Source: Bifidobacteriaceae bacterium (lineage in GTDB: Bacteria > Actinomycetota > Actinomycetes > Actinomycetales > WQXJ01). From it: a stretch of 64,000 nt of DNA. The stretch spans positions 62,001-126,000 of the forward strand of contig JAIRYJ010000004.1 of the NCBI GenBank assembly GCA_031267825.1, in the 5' to 3' direction. Below the pieces are notes generated by a model. It was not told the origin of the DNA, searched no databases, and saw only the letters and a program-made list of their open reading frames with translations. Below, one piece after another: positions 54,267 to 63,230 of this stretch. Numbering within the stretch: position 1 is the first letter of the stretch; each line of letters opens with the position of its first letter. The position numbers and the translations under genes are program-made.

Positions 54267-54689
54267 TCAGTACTTGTTGCCGCCGGCGAACTTGGCCTCA
54301 AGCTGGTCGGCTGTGAAGGTGATGACCTGCAGCGCCCAGTCAAAGACCTCAGGCGTGAAAGATGCCACAGGGAAGCTGTGCCTCAGTAGAACAACATCGC
54401 CCTGGGCTACAACCGCGCCGCAGATCTTGTTGTCACACTCATTCAGCAAGGATGACATCTGGGGAATCAACACCGCGAAGTCACCGATCGGCGAGGTGAT
54501 GGAAACCCAGTCGCCCGCCTTCTCGTTGCCGGCCTTGGCTACAAAAACCAGCTGATCGCGGTTATCGCCCAGGTCAAAGATCAGTTTGAACTCGCCATCG
54601 GGGAGTTCCTTGTACTTATACTGTGCTTTGAGGTGCGCTACCGCGTCACTCCAAGTTGCTCCGGCAGACTTGCTGCTAAACAACGCCAT
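54267..54689 (-). CDS. YbjN/secretion-chaperone-like protein
   Basis: This 140-residue acidic soluble protein has an alpha-beta pattern (KLIFDLGDNRDQLVFVAKAGNEKAGDWVSITSPIG, VVLLRHSFPVASFTPEVFDWALQVITFTADQLEAKF) resembling the YbjN / type III secretion chaperone-like fold. No catalytic motif is visible and the function is unknown. GAAAGGTAGGAC precedes the ATG. It diverges from glnA1 across 189 bp. Confidence 0.72.
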   Translation of the reverse strand: MALFSSKSAGATWSDAVAHLKAQYKYKELPDGEFKLIFDLGDNRDQLVFVAKAGNEKAGDWVSITSPIGDFAVLIPQMSSLLNECDNKICGAVVAQGDVVLLRHSFPVASFTPEVFDWALQVITFTADQLEAKFAGGNKY

Positions 54690-54778
54690 TATTGTCCTAC
54701 CTTTCGTTCGAGGTCCTCAGAATAATAGCACCGGCCAGGCCTGCCGGGCTGTGGCCGCCTCGGCCGCCAGCCAACAAG

Positions 54779-54805
54779 GAAACTGACCCGTAACAAAACC
54801 TTCAC
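54779..54805 (+). promoter_or_regulatory. GlnR-like box upstream of glnA1
   Basis: GAAAC-n6-GTAAC-n6-TTCAC has the alternating five-base elements and exact six-base spacings of actinobacterial GlnR sites. A TATTGT box at 54827-54832 puts the site about 45 bp upstream of the expected transcription start, as for an activator. A later small hairpin (GGCGG/CCGCC, 54806-54820) and AAGGAG at 54862 complete the leader. GlnR itself is not in the window. Confidence 0.6.
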
Positions 54806-54878
54806 GGCGGGGTCACCGCCGACTCCTATTGTTTCGGTGTTCCGAAAGCACCCTTCAAACTAAGGAGTACCCAGACAC

Positions 54879-56303
54879 ATGTTCGCCAGCCCTGAAGAAG
54901 CCCTGGCCTTCGTTCGCTCCGAGGCCGTGGAGTTTGTTGACGTCCGGTTTTGTGACCTACCGGGCATCATGCAGCATTTCACCATCCCCGCAGCCGCCTT
55001 CAATGAGAGCGCCTTCGCTGACGGCCTGATGTTCGACGGCTCATCAATCCGCGGCTTCCAGGCCATCCACGAATCCGACATGAAGCTGATGCCAGACGTC
55101 AGAACCGCCTTTATCGACCCGTTCCGGACCCGCAAGACACTAGTAGTCAACTTCTCAATTGTTGACCCCTTCACTGGTGAACCCTATTCGCGTGATCCCC
55201 GCAACATCGCGGCCAAAGCTGAAGCTTATTTGGCTTCAACTGGAACGGCTGACACAGCTTTCTTCGCACCGGAGGCCGAGTTCTACATCTTTGATGACGT
55301 CCGCTTCGAAACCAACGAACACGAGTCGTTCTATTCGATTGACTCATCTGAAGCTTGGTGGAACAGCGGCCGCCAGGAGGGCGGCTCAAACCTGGCCTAC
55401 AAGACCAGAATTAAGGGCGGCTACTTCCCTGTCTCACCATCCGACCAGATGGCTGATCTGCGCGATGAGATGGTTCACCTGCTGAGCGCCTCCGGTCTTG
55501 AGCTGGAACGGGCCCACCATGAGGTTGGCACAGCCGGTCAGCAGGAAATCAACTATCGTTTCTCCACTCTTCTTCAAGCCGGTGATGACCTGATGAAGTT
55601 CAAGTACATCATCCGTAACGCCGCCTGGCAGGCCGGCAAGACAGTCACCTTCATGCCTAAACCGATCTTCGGTGACAACGGCTCAGGGATGCACTGCCAT
55701 CAGTCGCTTTGGTTGGCGGGCAAGCCGCTGTTCTTCGATGAGCGGGGTTATGGCGGCCTGTCAGAAATCGCCCGCTGGTACATTGGCGGCCTGCTAGCGC
55801 ACGCCCCAGCCTTGCTGGCTTTCACCAACCCGACAGTCAACTCCTATCACCGGCTGGTACCGGGCTTCGAAGCTCCAGTTAATCTGGTTTATTCGCAGCG
55901 CAACCGTTCAGCTTGCATCCGCATCCCGGTGACGGGTTCAAGCCCGAAGGCCAAGCGCATCGAGTTCCGAGTACCGGATCCGTCTTCTAACCCGTATCTG
56001 GCTTTCTCAGCTCAGCTAATGGCTGGCCTCGACGGGATCAGGAACCGGATCGAACCGGCTGACCCAGTCGACAAAGACCTCTATGAACTGCCTCCGGCTG
56101 AGCACGCCCAGATTCAGCAGGTGCCGGGCTCTCTGCCTGAAGTACTTGACGCCTTGGAGGCGGACAATGAGTTCTTGACCGAAGGTGACGTTTTCACTCC
56201 CGATCTGATCGCCACTTGGGTTGATTACAAGCGGACGCGTGAGGTTGACCCGCTCCGGTTGCGTCCACACCCGCACGAGTTCGAGTTGTATTACGACATT
56301 TGA
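54879..56303 (+). CDS. glnA: Glutamine synthetase, type I (adenylylation-regulated)
   Basis: This is the main ammonia-assimilating enzyme, 474 residues. Signatures are [96 protein letters not shown] and the adenylylation loop with Y402 (KDLYELPP). It is the GSI-beta form, so its partner is GlnE, encoded 1.5 kb downstream. AAGGAG precedes the ATG and a 14-bp terminator follows. Confidence 0.97.
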   Translation: MFASPEEALAFVRSEAVEFVDVRFCDLPGIMQHFTIPAAAFNESAFADGLMFDGSSIRGFQAIHESDMKLMPDVRTAFIDPFRTRKTLVVNFSIVDPFTGEPYSRDPRNIAAKAEAYLASTGTADTAFFAPEAEFYIFDDVRFETNEHESFYSIDSSEAWWNSGRQEGGSNLAYKTRIKGGYFPVSPSDQMADLRDEMVHLLSASGLELERAHHEVGTAGQQEINYRFSTLLQAGDDLMKFKYIIRNAAWQAGKTVTFMPKPIFGDNGSGMHCHQSLWLAGKPLFFDERGYGGLSEIARWYIGGLLAHAPALLAFTNPTVNSYHRLVPGFEAPVNLVYSQRNRSACIRIPVTGSSPKAKRIEFRVPDPSSNPYLAFSAQLMAGLDGIRNRIEPADPVDKDLYELPPAEHAQIQQVPGSLPEVLDALEADNEFLTEGDVFTPDLIATWVDYKRTREVDPLRLRPHPHEFELYYDI

Positions 56304-56330
56304 GCCGTTTGCCGGGCTCTTCCCCCTGAA

Positions 56331-56367
56331 GGGACGATGCCGCCCAGTCCCCTGGCGGCATCGTCCC
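56331..56367. terminator. Terminator after glnA1
   Basis: GGGACGATGCCGCC and GGCGGCATCGTCCC form a perfect 14-bp stem with a 9-nt loop, 28 bp after the stop, followed by ATTTCGCGTTTT. Each arm contains GACGATGCCG, part of the recurring motif described in the findings. Confidence 0.88.
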
Positions 56368-56452
56368 ATTTCGCGTTTTCAAACGGTTAGGCCCCCGACA
56401 GGCTGCTAACCTCATGTCAGCCCAGCACTGAAATAGCAGATCGGAGTCCATC

Positions 56453-57619
56453 GTGGAGAACAAACCGCCGCGCTGGTTGGTACGAGCCTTGATTACCACC
56501 GCTTTGATCGCGATGGCCGCGATCCTGGTTTGGAACGCTCTCCACGCGTTGTTCTCTTTGATCATGGTGGTAGTGACCGCTATTTTTGTCGCCTTGGCGA
56601 TTGAACCACCAGTTAACTGGCTGGTCCGGAAAGGCTGGCGCCGTGGCCTAGCCACTGGGGCTGTCATGATGGCGGTTTTCTTGCTGATCGGGTCCGGTAT
56701 GGCGGCCTTCGGCAGCATGCTTGTTGGGCAGGTCGTTGACCTGGTTGAACAGATTCCGCAGGTTTACCAGCAGGTCGCCGAATGGCTCAGCCAACGTTTT
56801 GACGCTCAAATACCAACCCAGAATGAGGCCCTGCAACAAGTAGTCCAATCTTGGGGTTCGACTTTGGCGGCCAACGCCTGGGCTGTTGGGACGCAGCTTT
56901 TCTCGAGTTTGATCTCTGGGCTGGGACTGGTCCTGCTGGTGTTTTACATTTCAGCCCAGGGGCCCGCTTTCCGGGCCACGATCTGTTCCCCGCTACCACC
57001 CGAACACCAGCGGGTGGTGTTACAGGTATGGGCCACCGCCCAGGACAAGACCGCTGGTTACATCTCCTCTCGGGTTATTCTGGCGGTTATCAACGCCACT
57101 GTGACGTTCATTTTCTTGTCGATTCTGCGGGTTGATTACGCTTTGCCATTGTCCTTGTTCAGCGGTGTTGTGTCGCAGTTCGTTCCAACTGTTGGAACCT
57201 ATTTGGGTGGTGCCGCACCGGTGTTGTTGGCGCTGATGGAGTCACCGCTGAAAGGTTTGGCTGTGTTGGTTTTCATCATCGCCTACCAGCAGATTGAGAA
57301 CTTCCTGGTGGCACCCAAACTGACATCCAAGACCATGGAAATCAACCCGGCGGTGGCGTTCGTCTCAGTTATTGCGATGGGTGCGTTGCTCGGTCCGATC
57401 GGCGCGTTCTTGTCGCTACCGATGGTGGCGACCTGCCAGGCGGTTGTCTCAACCTATTTGCACCGCTATGAACTGGTTGATGATCGCCTGCTTGACCAGG
57501 ATCAGCTGCCCAAACCGCGGCCGGTCCGTACCCCGGCCCAGCCGGACGCACCAGCCGACCCGAGTGCCGCACCAGCCACATCCGATCAACCCGCCGACCC
57601 CAGCCAAACACCTGCCTAG
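56453..57619 (+). CDS. AI-2E family transporter (PerM-like)
   Basis: This polytopic membrane protein of 388 residues has about seven or eight helices, with an extracytoplasmic loop around the MLVGQVVDLVEQIPQVYQQVAEWL segment. The C-terminal family core is FVPTVGTYLGGAAPVLLALMESPLKGLAVLVFIIAYQQIENFLVAPKLTSKTMEINPAVAFVSVIAMGALLGPIGAFLSLP. A Pro/Ala-rich tail follows. The substrate is unknown; family members export AI-2 or ions. GTG start with GGAG upstream. Confidence 0.88.
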   Translation: MENKPPRWLVRALITTALIAMAAILVWNALHALFSLIMVVVTAIFVALAIEPPVNWLVRKGWRRGLATGAVMMAVFLLIGSGMAAFGSMLVGQVVDLVEQIPQVYQQVAEWLSQRFDAQIPTQNEALQQVVQSWGSTLAANAWAVGTQLFSSLISGLGLVLLVFYISAQGPAFRATICSPLPPEHQRVVLQVWATAQDKTAGYISSRVILAVINATVTFIFLSILRVDYALPLSLFSGVVSQFVPTVGTYLGGAAPVLLALMESPLKGLAVLVFIIAYQQIENFLVAPKLTSKTMEINPAVAFVSVIAMGALLGPIGAFLSLPMVATCQAVVSTYLHRYELVDDRLLDQDQLPKPRPVRTPAQPDAPADPSAAPATSDQPADPSQTPA

Positions 57620-57627
57620 GTTTGCAT

Positions 57628-57771
57628 TTAAACCTTGGCTGTGTCGGCGGGTTCGTCGGCGGTTTGGATGGTGATGGCGCGCATCTCGCCGACGATGGCG
57701 CGTAGCCGCCGGTCGTTGGCGATCCATTCCCGGTAGGCGCGGGCCTGGGTCCGCCGTTTTTCATGACGAAC
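57628..57771 (-). pseudogene. Protein-like reading frame directly after the glnE stop (fragment)
   Basis: In the same frame as glnE, the 47 codons after its TAG translate to a sequence with protein-like helices (RRTQARAYREWIANDRRLRA, IVGEMRAITIQTADEPAD) before a TAA. It has no start codon near its beginning and no ribosome-binding site. The GlnE sequence already ends at its normal C-terminus (VFDRVFYG). I read it as the tail of a lost gene, perhaps of a mobile element, but I cannot name the family. Confidence 0.35.
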
Positions 57772-60700
57772 CTAGCCGTAGAACACCCGGTCAAAGACTT
57801 GGCGGGCGCGCCGCGCCAGCCGCGCCCGATCCAAAGCCAGTTGCTCAGCTTGCCCTGGGCCGTAGCCAAGCAACCGAGCGACCCCAGCCAGTGGCCGTCC
57901 TCCAGCCGGAACCAGGTCACTAGTTGGCCCGATCCGCCCGGTCCACAAGACGTTGGCGTTGCGGATGGACATCGCCTGGGTCCATGATTCGACCAGAATC
58001 GCGACATCAGCTTGGCTTATCAAACCGGCTTGAGCCGCCCCGTAAAGAGCCTCAACCGTACCTGTGACACGTAGAGCGGGTTCCTCCCAGGCGTGGCACA
58101 ACTGCAACAGTTGAGCCACCCACTGGACATCAAGCAACCCGCCCGGCCCGAGCTTAAGATGCCGTGACGGTTCAACGCCGCGCGGTGGGCGTTCAGCCTC
58201 AATCCGGGCTTTCATCAGCCGCAGTTCCCTCAAACCGTCCCGGCTGAGCCCACCTGGACGGTACCGGGCACCATCCGCCAGTTCCATGAACTGGCTGGTC
58301 AAGCTTTCAAGCCCAGCCACTGGGCGGGCCCGCAGAAGGGCTTGACGTTCCCACGTCAACGCCCAACGCTGGTAATACTCCTGATAGGCCCCGACTGACC
58401 GGGCGAGCAGCCCGGCCCGCCCCTCCGGGCGCAAACTGGCGTCAATTTCGAGGGCTGGCTCCAGCCCGGAACCGCTCAACAATTGGATTAGGCGGGCCGC
58501 CATAGCGACACTTTGGGCCTGGGCTAACTCCTCAAGCGCACCCGGACGGGCTTGGTGAACGAATAGGACGTCGGCATCGGACCCGATTGCCATCTCACGC
58601 CCCCCAAGCGAGCCCATGCCGATCAACCCAATGTCAATCAACAACCCTTCCGGGCTGACCGCGAACTCTTGGATGACCAGTTCAAGGACGGCTTCAAGAG
58701 CCAGGCCGGCGGCCGCCGAAACAGCGAAACGGGTGACGTTACCGTCCAACAACCCGAGTGTCATGCCGGTCGCCAGCCGGGTCAGTTCGCGCCGCCGCAG
58801 AGCCCGCACCGCTTCGGTCCCAGCGGACGCTCCTTGACGCCGGTTGACGATCGCTCCCAGCTCGGCCCGCAAGTCATCGGCTCGGCGCGGCAGCAGGTCT
58901 TGATCGTCCCCCAGCCAGCGCACCACCTCCGGCGAGCGGTCCAAGTTGGCTGAGACATAGGACGATGCCGCCAAAACGTGTGACAGCCTTTCGGCGGCTC
59001 CAGCGGAATCCCGCAGCATCCGCAGATACCACGGCGTTGAGCCGAGCTTGTCCGAAAGCTTCCGGAAGGACAGTAGGCCGGCATCCGGATCGGCTGCCTG
59101 GGCGAACCAGCCCAACATGACTGGCAGAAGCTGCCGTTGAATCGCTGCGGGCCGGGTAACACCGCTGGTCAGGGCAGTAATGTGACGGATCGCCCGGTCT
59201 GGGTCACGGTAGCCAAGGGCGGCTAGGCGGGACTTGGCGGCATCGGGCGCCAAGACCGCTTCGCCAGCCGAAAGCTTGGCTGTGGCTGGCAGCAGTGGTC
59301 GGTAATACAGTTCCTCATGCAAGGACCGCACTTCCCGCCTTGTCTCGCGCCAGGCTTTGTCCAACGCCTCGGCATCGCCCGGCACCAGGCCAGCCGCCCG
59401 GGCTAAACGGCGCAGGTCGCCTGGTGCTGTTGGCATCAGATGAGTCCGGCGCAGGCGGTAAAGCTGCAAACGGTGTTCCAGTACCCGGAGCAACCGGTAA
59501 CACTCACCGAGCCGTCTGGCGGGGGCCCGGCCAACATAGCCTCCTTGACAGAGCGCGTCGATGGCTTCAAGCGTCCCGGCCACCCGCAGGCTTGCATCCG
59601 ACCGTCCGTGAACCAGTTGCAACAACTGAACAGTGAACTCAACGTCTCTTAGGCCACCGCGGCCTAATTTGATCTGACGGCTGGCCTCGGCTGGTGGCAC
59701 GTTGTCCTCCACCCGGCGGCGCATCGCCTGGGCGTCCTCAACAAAGTTGTCCGATTCAACAGCGTTCCAAACGAACCGCCGGGTCGCCTCATAATAGGCC
59801 GCACCAAGATCAAGGTCCCCCGCTACCGGGCGGGCTTTCAGCAGAGCCTGAAACTCCCAGGTTTGAGCCCATTTCTGGCAGTAAGCCAAGTGCGATTCTA
59901 AGGTTCGCAGCAACGGTCCGTTTTTGCCTTCTGGGCGCAGGTTCGGGTCAATCTGCCAGATCGGCGGTTCACCAGCCGGGCCAAAAGTGACCAACTGCAG
60001 AGCCGTTGCCAGCCGGGTCGCGATCGCTAAAGCTTCCTCGGCCGGGACCAGCGGACTTGCCGGTTCGCTGACGTATATGACGTCAACATCGGACAAGTAA
60101 TTCAACTCCCGGCCACCCGTTTTGCCGACCGCGATGACGGCTAGCCGGGTCTTGCCATGCTCCGCTATACCCGCCCGGGCGACCGCTAACCCGGCTTCCA
60201 GCACAGCTCCGGCCAGATCAGCCAGAGCGGCTGAAACCATTGGGAACAATCCGGTCGGGTCATCTGAGGCGAGATCTTGGGCGGCTATCTGAAGCAGAAT
60301 CTTGCGATAGGCCAGCCGTAGCGGCTCACTGGCTGGCGAAGTGGCCACCGGCTGGGCGTCCGCCGGGTCGCCTCCGACGGCCCTGACTAACTGGTCGCGA
60401 AAATCAGCCCAACGGTTTAGCGGTTGTCCTTCACCTGGCCTGGCTGGACTGCTTGGTCCGGCTGAACTGCCTGGCCCGGCTGGACTACTTGGCCTGACTG
60501 ACCCGGTGGGCTCTAACAGGTCGGGTTCTGACAGCACCGCCATGTGCTCCGGATGACGAACCAAATGATCACCCAGAGCGGCCGAACCGCCAACCACAGC
60601 CAAGAGCCGATCCCAGGCCGGACCAGCCTTGGCTTTAGCTAGGCCCACCCGACCAATCTCAGTTCCGGCCAGACGGGATAGGGTCAGTAAGGCCAGGTCC

Positions 60701-60912
60701 GGATCGGCCAGCTTGGCTAACCGCGTCACCGTTGGGGCCAGGTCACATTGTTCCAGTTCACCTAGAATCTGTTCGGCTCGGGAAGTGTTGTCCACCCCGG
60801 CCCGGACCAGTTCACCGCGCAGCGACCGCAGCCTTCCGCCGCTGCCAGCGACTCGACCACCAACTGGGAGGCTGGCTGGGTGACCGGCCGGACGGCCGGA
60901 AGGGTCAGTCAC
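57772..60912 (-). CDS. glnE: Bifunctional glutamine synthetase adenylyltransferase/adenylyl-removing enzyme
   Basis: This enzyme adds AMP to, and removes it from, the regulatory Tyr of type I glutamine synthetase. The 1046 residues include two nucleotidyltransferase domains: an N-terminal one with GKTGGRELNYLSDVDVIYV and a C-terminal one with GMGSLGGREMAIGSDADVLFV, each with a D-x-D. Related helical modules recur (PSRHLKLGPGGLLDVQWVAQLLQL; ASRQIKLGRGGLRDVEFTVQLLQL). A Pro/Ser/Gly insert lies near residue 145-170. The GTG start overlaps the glnA2 stop by 4 bp (GTGA). Confidence 0.96.
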   Translation of the reverse strand: MTDPSGRPAGHPASLPVGGRVAGSGGRLRSLRGELVRAGVDNTSRAEQILGELEQCDLAPTVTRLAKLADPDLALLTLSRLAGTEIGRVGLAKAKAGPAWDRLLAVVGGSAALGDHLVRHPEHMAVLSEPDLLEPTGSVRPSSPAGPGSSAGPSSPARPGEGQPLNRWADFRDQLVRAVGGDPADAQPVATSPASEPLRLAYRKILLQIAAQDLASDDPTGLFPMVSAALADLAGAVLEAGLAVARAGIAEHGKTRLAVIAVGKTGGRELNYLSDVDVIYVSEPASPLVPAEEALAIATRLATALQLVTFGPAGEPPIWQIDPNLRPEGKNGPLLRTLESHLAYCQKWAQTWEFQALLKARPVAGDLDLGAAYYEATRRFVWNAVESDNFVEDAQAMRRRVEDNVPPAEASRQIKLGRGGLRDVEFTVQLLQLVHGRSDASLRVAGTLEAIDALCQGGYVGRAPARRLGECYRLLRVLEHRLQLYRLRRTHLMPTAPGDLRRLARAAGLVPGDAEALDKAWRETRREVRSLHEELYYRPLLPATAKLSAGEAVLAPDAAKSRLAALGYRDPDRAIRHITALTSGVTRPAAIQRQLLPVMLGWFAQAADPDAGLLSFRKLSDKLGSTPWYLRMLRDSAGAAERLSHVLAASSYVSANLDRSPEVVRWLGDDQDLLPRRADDLRAELGAIVNRRQGASAGTEAVRALRRRELTRLATGMTLGLLDGNVTRFAVSAAAGLALEAVLELVIQEFAVSPEGLLIDIGLIGMGSLGGREMAIGSDADVLFVHQARPGALEELAQAQSVAMAARLIQLLSGSGLEPALEIDASLRPEGRAGLLARSVGAYQEYYQRWALTWERQALLRARPVAGLESLTSQFMELADGARYRPGGLSRDGLRELRLMKARIEAERPPRGVEPSRHLKLGPGGLLDVQWVAQLLQLCHAWEEPALRVTGTVEALYGAAQAGLISQADVAILVESWTQAMSIRNANVLWTGRIGPTSDLVPAGGRPLAGVARLLGYGPGQAEQLALDRARLARRARQVFDRVFYG

Positions 60913-62249
60913 AGGATCGGCAAGAAGCGTTCGAGTTCATAGGCGGTGACCTGTTGACGGTATTCGGCCCATTCTTGGCGTTTGTTGCGTAAGACAAACT
61001 CAAAAACGTGCTCGCCTAACGTCTCGGCCGCCAATTCTGAATCCGACATCACCCGGACCGCCTCATCTAGTGACCGTGGCAGCGGGTCTATGCCCAAGGC
61101 ACGGCGTTCAGCGTCAGTCAAAGCCCAGACGTCATCCTCAGCCTCAGTCATCAGATCCATGCCATCTTCGATCCCTTTCAGCCCAGCGCTCAGAATCATG
61201 GCGAACGCCAAATACGGGTTAGTCGCCGAGTCCATGCCACGGAACTCGACTCTGGCGGTTTGCGGCTTGCCGGGCTTGTACATGGGCACGCGCAGCAAGG
61301 CCGAGCGGTTGTTGTGGCCCCAGCAAACATAGTTCGGGGCTTCCGCCCCGCCCCACAGCCGCTTATACGAATTGACGAACTGGTTAGTGATTAGGCACAT
61401 CTCTGGCGCGTAATGCAGCACTCCGGCCATGAAGGCGCGGGCGGCGTTGGACAGTTCATATTCAGCGCCAGCGTCAAAGAAGGCGTTCTGGTCACCTTCG
61501 AACAGCGAAAAGTGAGTGTGCATGCCGGAACCCGGGTGGCGTGACATTGGTTTAGGCATGAATGAGGCGAAAATGCCTTGAGCTAAGGCGGCTTCCTTGA
61601 CCACTGAGCGAAAGGTCATGATGTTGTCCGCCATGGTCAGAGCGTCGGCGTAACGTAAGTCGATCTCGTTCTGGCCGGGCCCTGCCTCATGGTGTGAAAA
61701 CTCGACTGAGATCCCCATGGACTCCAGCATTTCGATGGCGACCCGCCTGAAATCGTTGGTCGTGCCACGCGCGGTGTGGTCAAAGTAGCCACCCGAATCA
61801 AGCGGCACAAGCGGGTTGGTTGACCGGCCAGTACCTGATTTGAACAGGTAAAACTCGATTTCGGGGTGAGTGTAGAAGCTGAATCCGCGGTCAGCCGCGC
61901 GCTGCAAGGCGCGCTTCAGGACGTAACGCGGATCAGCCTGGCTGGGGGCGCCATCTGGCGTCATGATGTCGCAGAACATCCTGGCTGTACCGTGCCGTTC
62001 ACCTTGCCACGGCAGTAGTTGGAAAGTTGTTGGGTCTGGCACGGCCACCATGTCGGCCTCATAAACCCTGGTGAATCCTTCAATCGCCGAACCGTCAAAA
62101 CCGATTCCTTCTTGGAAAGCGCCTTCCAGTTCGGCTGGGGCGATAGCCACCGATTTCAAGATCCCTAGTACATCGGTGAACCACAGGCGGATGAAGTGAA
62201 TGTCGCGTTCCTCCATCGCCCGCAAAACGTATTCCTGCTGCCTGTCCAT
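60909..62249 (-). CDS. glnA2: Glutamine synthetase, type I, second copy (GlnA2-like)
   Basis: This protein of 446 residues has all GS signatures (IGFDGSAIEGFTRVYEADM, HPEIEFYLF, HHEAGPGQNEIDLRYADAL, PGSGMHTHFSLF, NQFVNSYKRLWGGAEAPNYVCWGHNNRSALLRVP). It lacks the adenylylation Tyr loop: the equivalent region reads VWALTDAERRALGIDPLPRSL, so GlnE should not modify it. The ATG at 62249 has AAGGAG eight bases upstream; the longer frame from 62318 is not needed. Actinobacterial GlnA2-type enzymes may have other roles, for example in polyamine or glutamate use. Confidence 0.94.
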   Translation of the reverse strand: MDRQQEYVLRAMEERDIHFIRLWFTDVLGILKSVAIAPAELEGAFQEGIGFDGSAIEGFTRVYEADMVAVPDPTTFQLLPWQGERHGTARMFCDIMTPDGAPSQADPRYVLKRALQRAADRGFSFYTHPEIEFYLFKSGTGRSTNPLVPLDSGGYFDHTARGTTNDFRRVAIEMLESMGISVEFSHHEAGPGQNEIDLRYADALTMADNIMTFRSVVKEAALAQGIFASFMPKPMSRHPGSGMHTHFSLFEGDQNAFFDAGAEYELSNAARAFMAGVLHYAPEMCLITNQFVNSYKRLWGGAEAPNYVCWGHNNRSALLRVPMYKPGKPQTARVEFRGMDSATNPYLAFAMILSAGLKGIEDGMDLMTEAEDDVWALTDAERRALGIDPLPRSLDEAVRVMSDSELAAETLGEHVFEFVLRNKRQEWAEYRQQVTAYELERFLPIL

Positions 62250-62404
62250 TCCCGCACTCCTTCGCATCGCCGCCTCGGTTGGCAGCCTTAGTTGACCGCC
62301 TGATTGTCCCGCCGCCATGTATCAACGACGTTACTACGCGCCGGCCCACAGCTGGGGACCTCTAGTGAATCCCAACTGCTGGCGTGCGGTGGTACTCTGA
62401 GTGA

Positions 62405-62650
62405 GTGAGTGGGACTACTGTCATCAGGATGGGCGACCGCGGCCGATTAGTGCTACCTTTTGACACCCGCCGCCGTTTAGGTGTCGAAGCGGGTTCGCCG
62501 CTTGTTCTGATCGAGGCGGACAGAGCCGTCCTCCTGTTGACCCAGCCAGAACTCTTGCGCCGGGTCCGAGCCGATTTCAAAGGGACAGGATTGGTAGACA
62601 GTTTGCTGGAGGATCGCCGCCGCGAGGCCACCGCTGAGGACAGCCAGTGA
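62405..62650 (+). CDS. vapB: AbrB/MazE-type antitoxin (VapB-like)
   Basis: This 81-residue protein has an N-terminal swapped-hairpin DNA-binding domain (TVIRMGDRGRLVLPFDTRRRLGVEAGSPLVLIEADRAVLLLTQ) and a charged C-terminal tail that would mask the toxin. The GTG start lies six bases after TACTCT, with no ribosome-binding site. It overlaps the PIN toxin gene by 4 bp, the classic antitoxin-first arrangement. Confidence 0.87.
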   Translation: MSGTTVIRMGDRGRLVLPFDTRRRLGVEAGSPLVLIEADRAVLLLTQPELLRRVRADFKGTGLVDSLLEDRRREATAEDSQ

Positions 62651-63015
62651 CAACGGTCCTTGACGCATCCGCTGTGCTGGCCTTCCTCAGCGGCGAACCT
62701 GGCACTGAAATTGTGGAACAAGCGATCATGACTGGAGCCGTCTGCTCCGCCGCGAACTGGGCGGAAGTGGCGCGGAAAGCCCTCGCCGCAGGCCGGGACT
62801 GGGAGACGGCCCACGCCCTGCTGGTGAGCGTAGGCCTACGCATCGAACCAGTCACGCAGGAAGACGCTGAGTGGGCGGCGAGGCGTTGGCGCAAAGGCGA
62901 AGGCCTATCGCTGGCCGATCGCCTGTGCCTGGCACTGGCCCGGCGCCTGGAGGTGACCGCTTACACGGCGGACTCCGCCTGGGGCACTGGCCCCGGGGTT
63001 CGCCAAATCCGTTGA
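62647..63015 (+). CDS. vapC: PIN-domain ribonuclease toxin (VapC-like)
   Basis: This 122-residue PIN protein has all four acidic residues visible: D6 (TVLDASAVLAFL), E40 (NWAEVARK), D91 (SLADRLCLALA) and D109 (AYTADSAW). It should therefore be a magnesium-dependent RNase, held inactive by the overlapping VapB. The target RNA cannot be predicted. The module lies between the glutamine synthetase operon and the nitrilase-fold gene, with no sign of a mobile element. Confidence 0.9.
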   Translation: MTTVLDASAVLAFLSGEPGTEIVEQAIMTGAVCSAANWAEVARKALAAGRDWETAHALLVSVGLRIEPVTQEDAEWAARRWRKGEGLSLADRLCLALARRLEVTAYTADSAWGTGPGVRQIR

Positions 63016-63097
63016 TGTGGGAGCCGCGCGACTGCCTCCGTTGGTCTTCAACACGGATCTACCGACCGGGCGACAAGTCGGACTCAAACACTGCCCC

Positions 63098-63172
63098 GGC
63101 TTCAACACAGGAATTGACCCCAGTGGGGTCAAAACCGCCCACTGGGGTCATTTTCCGTGGACCGGTCCAACC
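63098..63172 (-). repeat. Dispersed GGAAAATGACCCC hairpin element, copy 4 (reverse orientation)
   Basis: Read on the reverse strand it begins GGTTGGACCGGTCCACGG and ends CAATTCCTGTGTTGAAGCC, matching copy 2 at its left flank and copy 1 at its right. It is the fullest copy and lies between vapC and the last gene. Confidence 0.88.
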
Positions 63173-63218
63173 CAACCGGGTTAGCCAAGCGTCAGCGGCG
63201 GCCAGGTGCGGGCGAAGT

Positions 63219-63224
63219 TAGAAT
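63219..63224 (+). promoter_or_regulatory. TAGAAT -10 box for the last gene
   Basis: TAGAAT is followed by six bases and a GTG (63231), with no ribosome-binding site, a leaderless arrangement. No clear -35 box is visible. Confidence 0.5.
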
Positions 63225-63230
63225 GATCAG

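Noticed and set aside
62871-63221. 116-codon frame overlapping vapC and the following repeat
   Set aside because: It is out of frame with vapC, crosses the hairpin element, and has no domain; vapC has all its active-site residues in the other frame.
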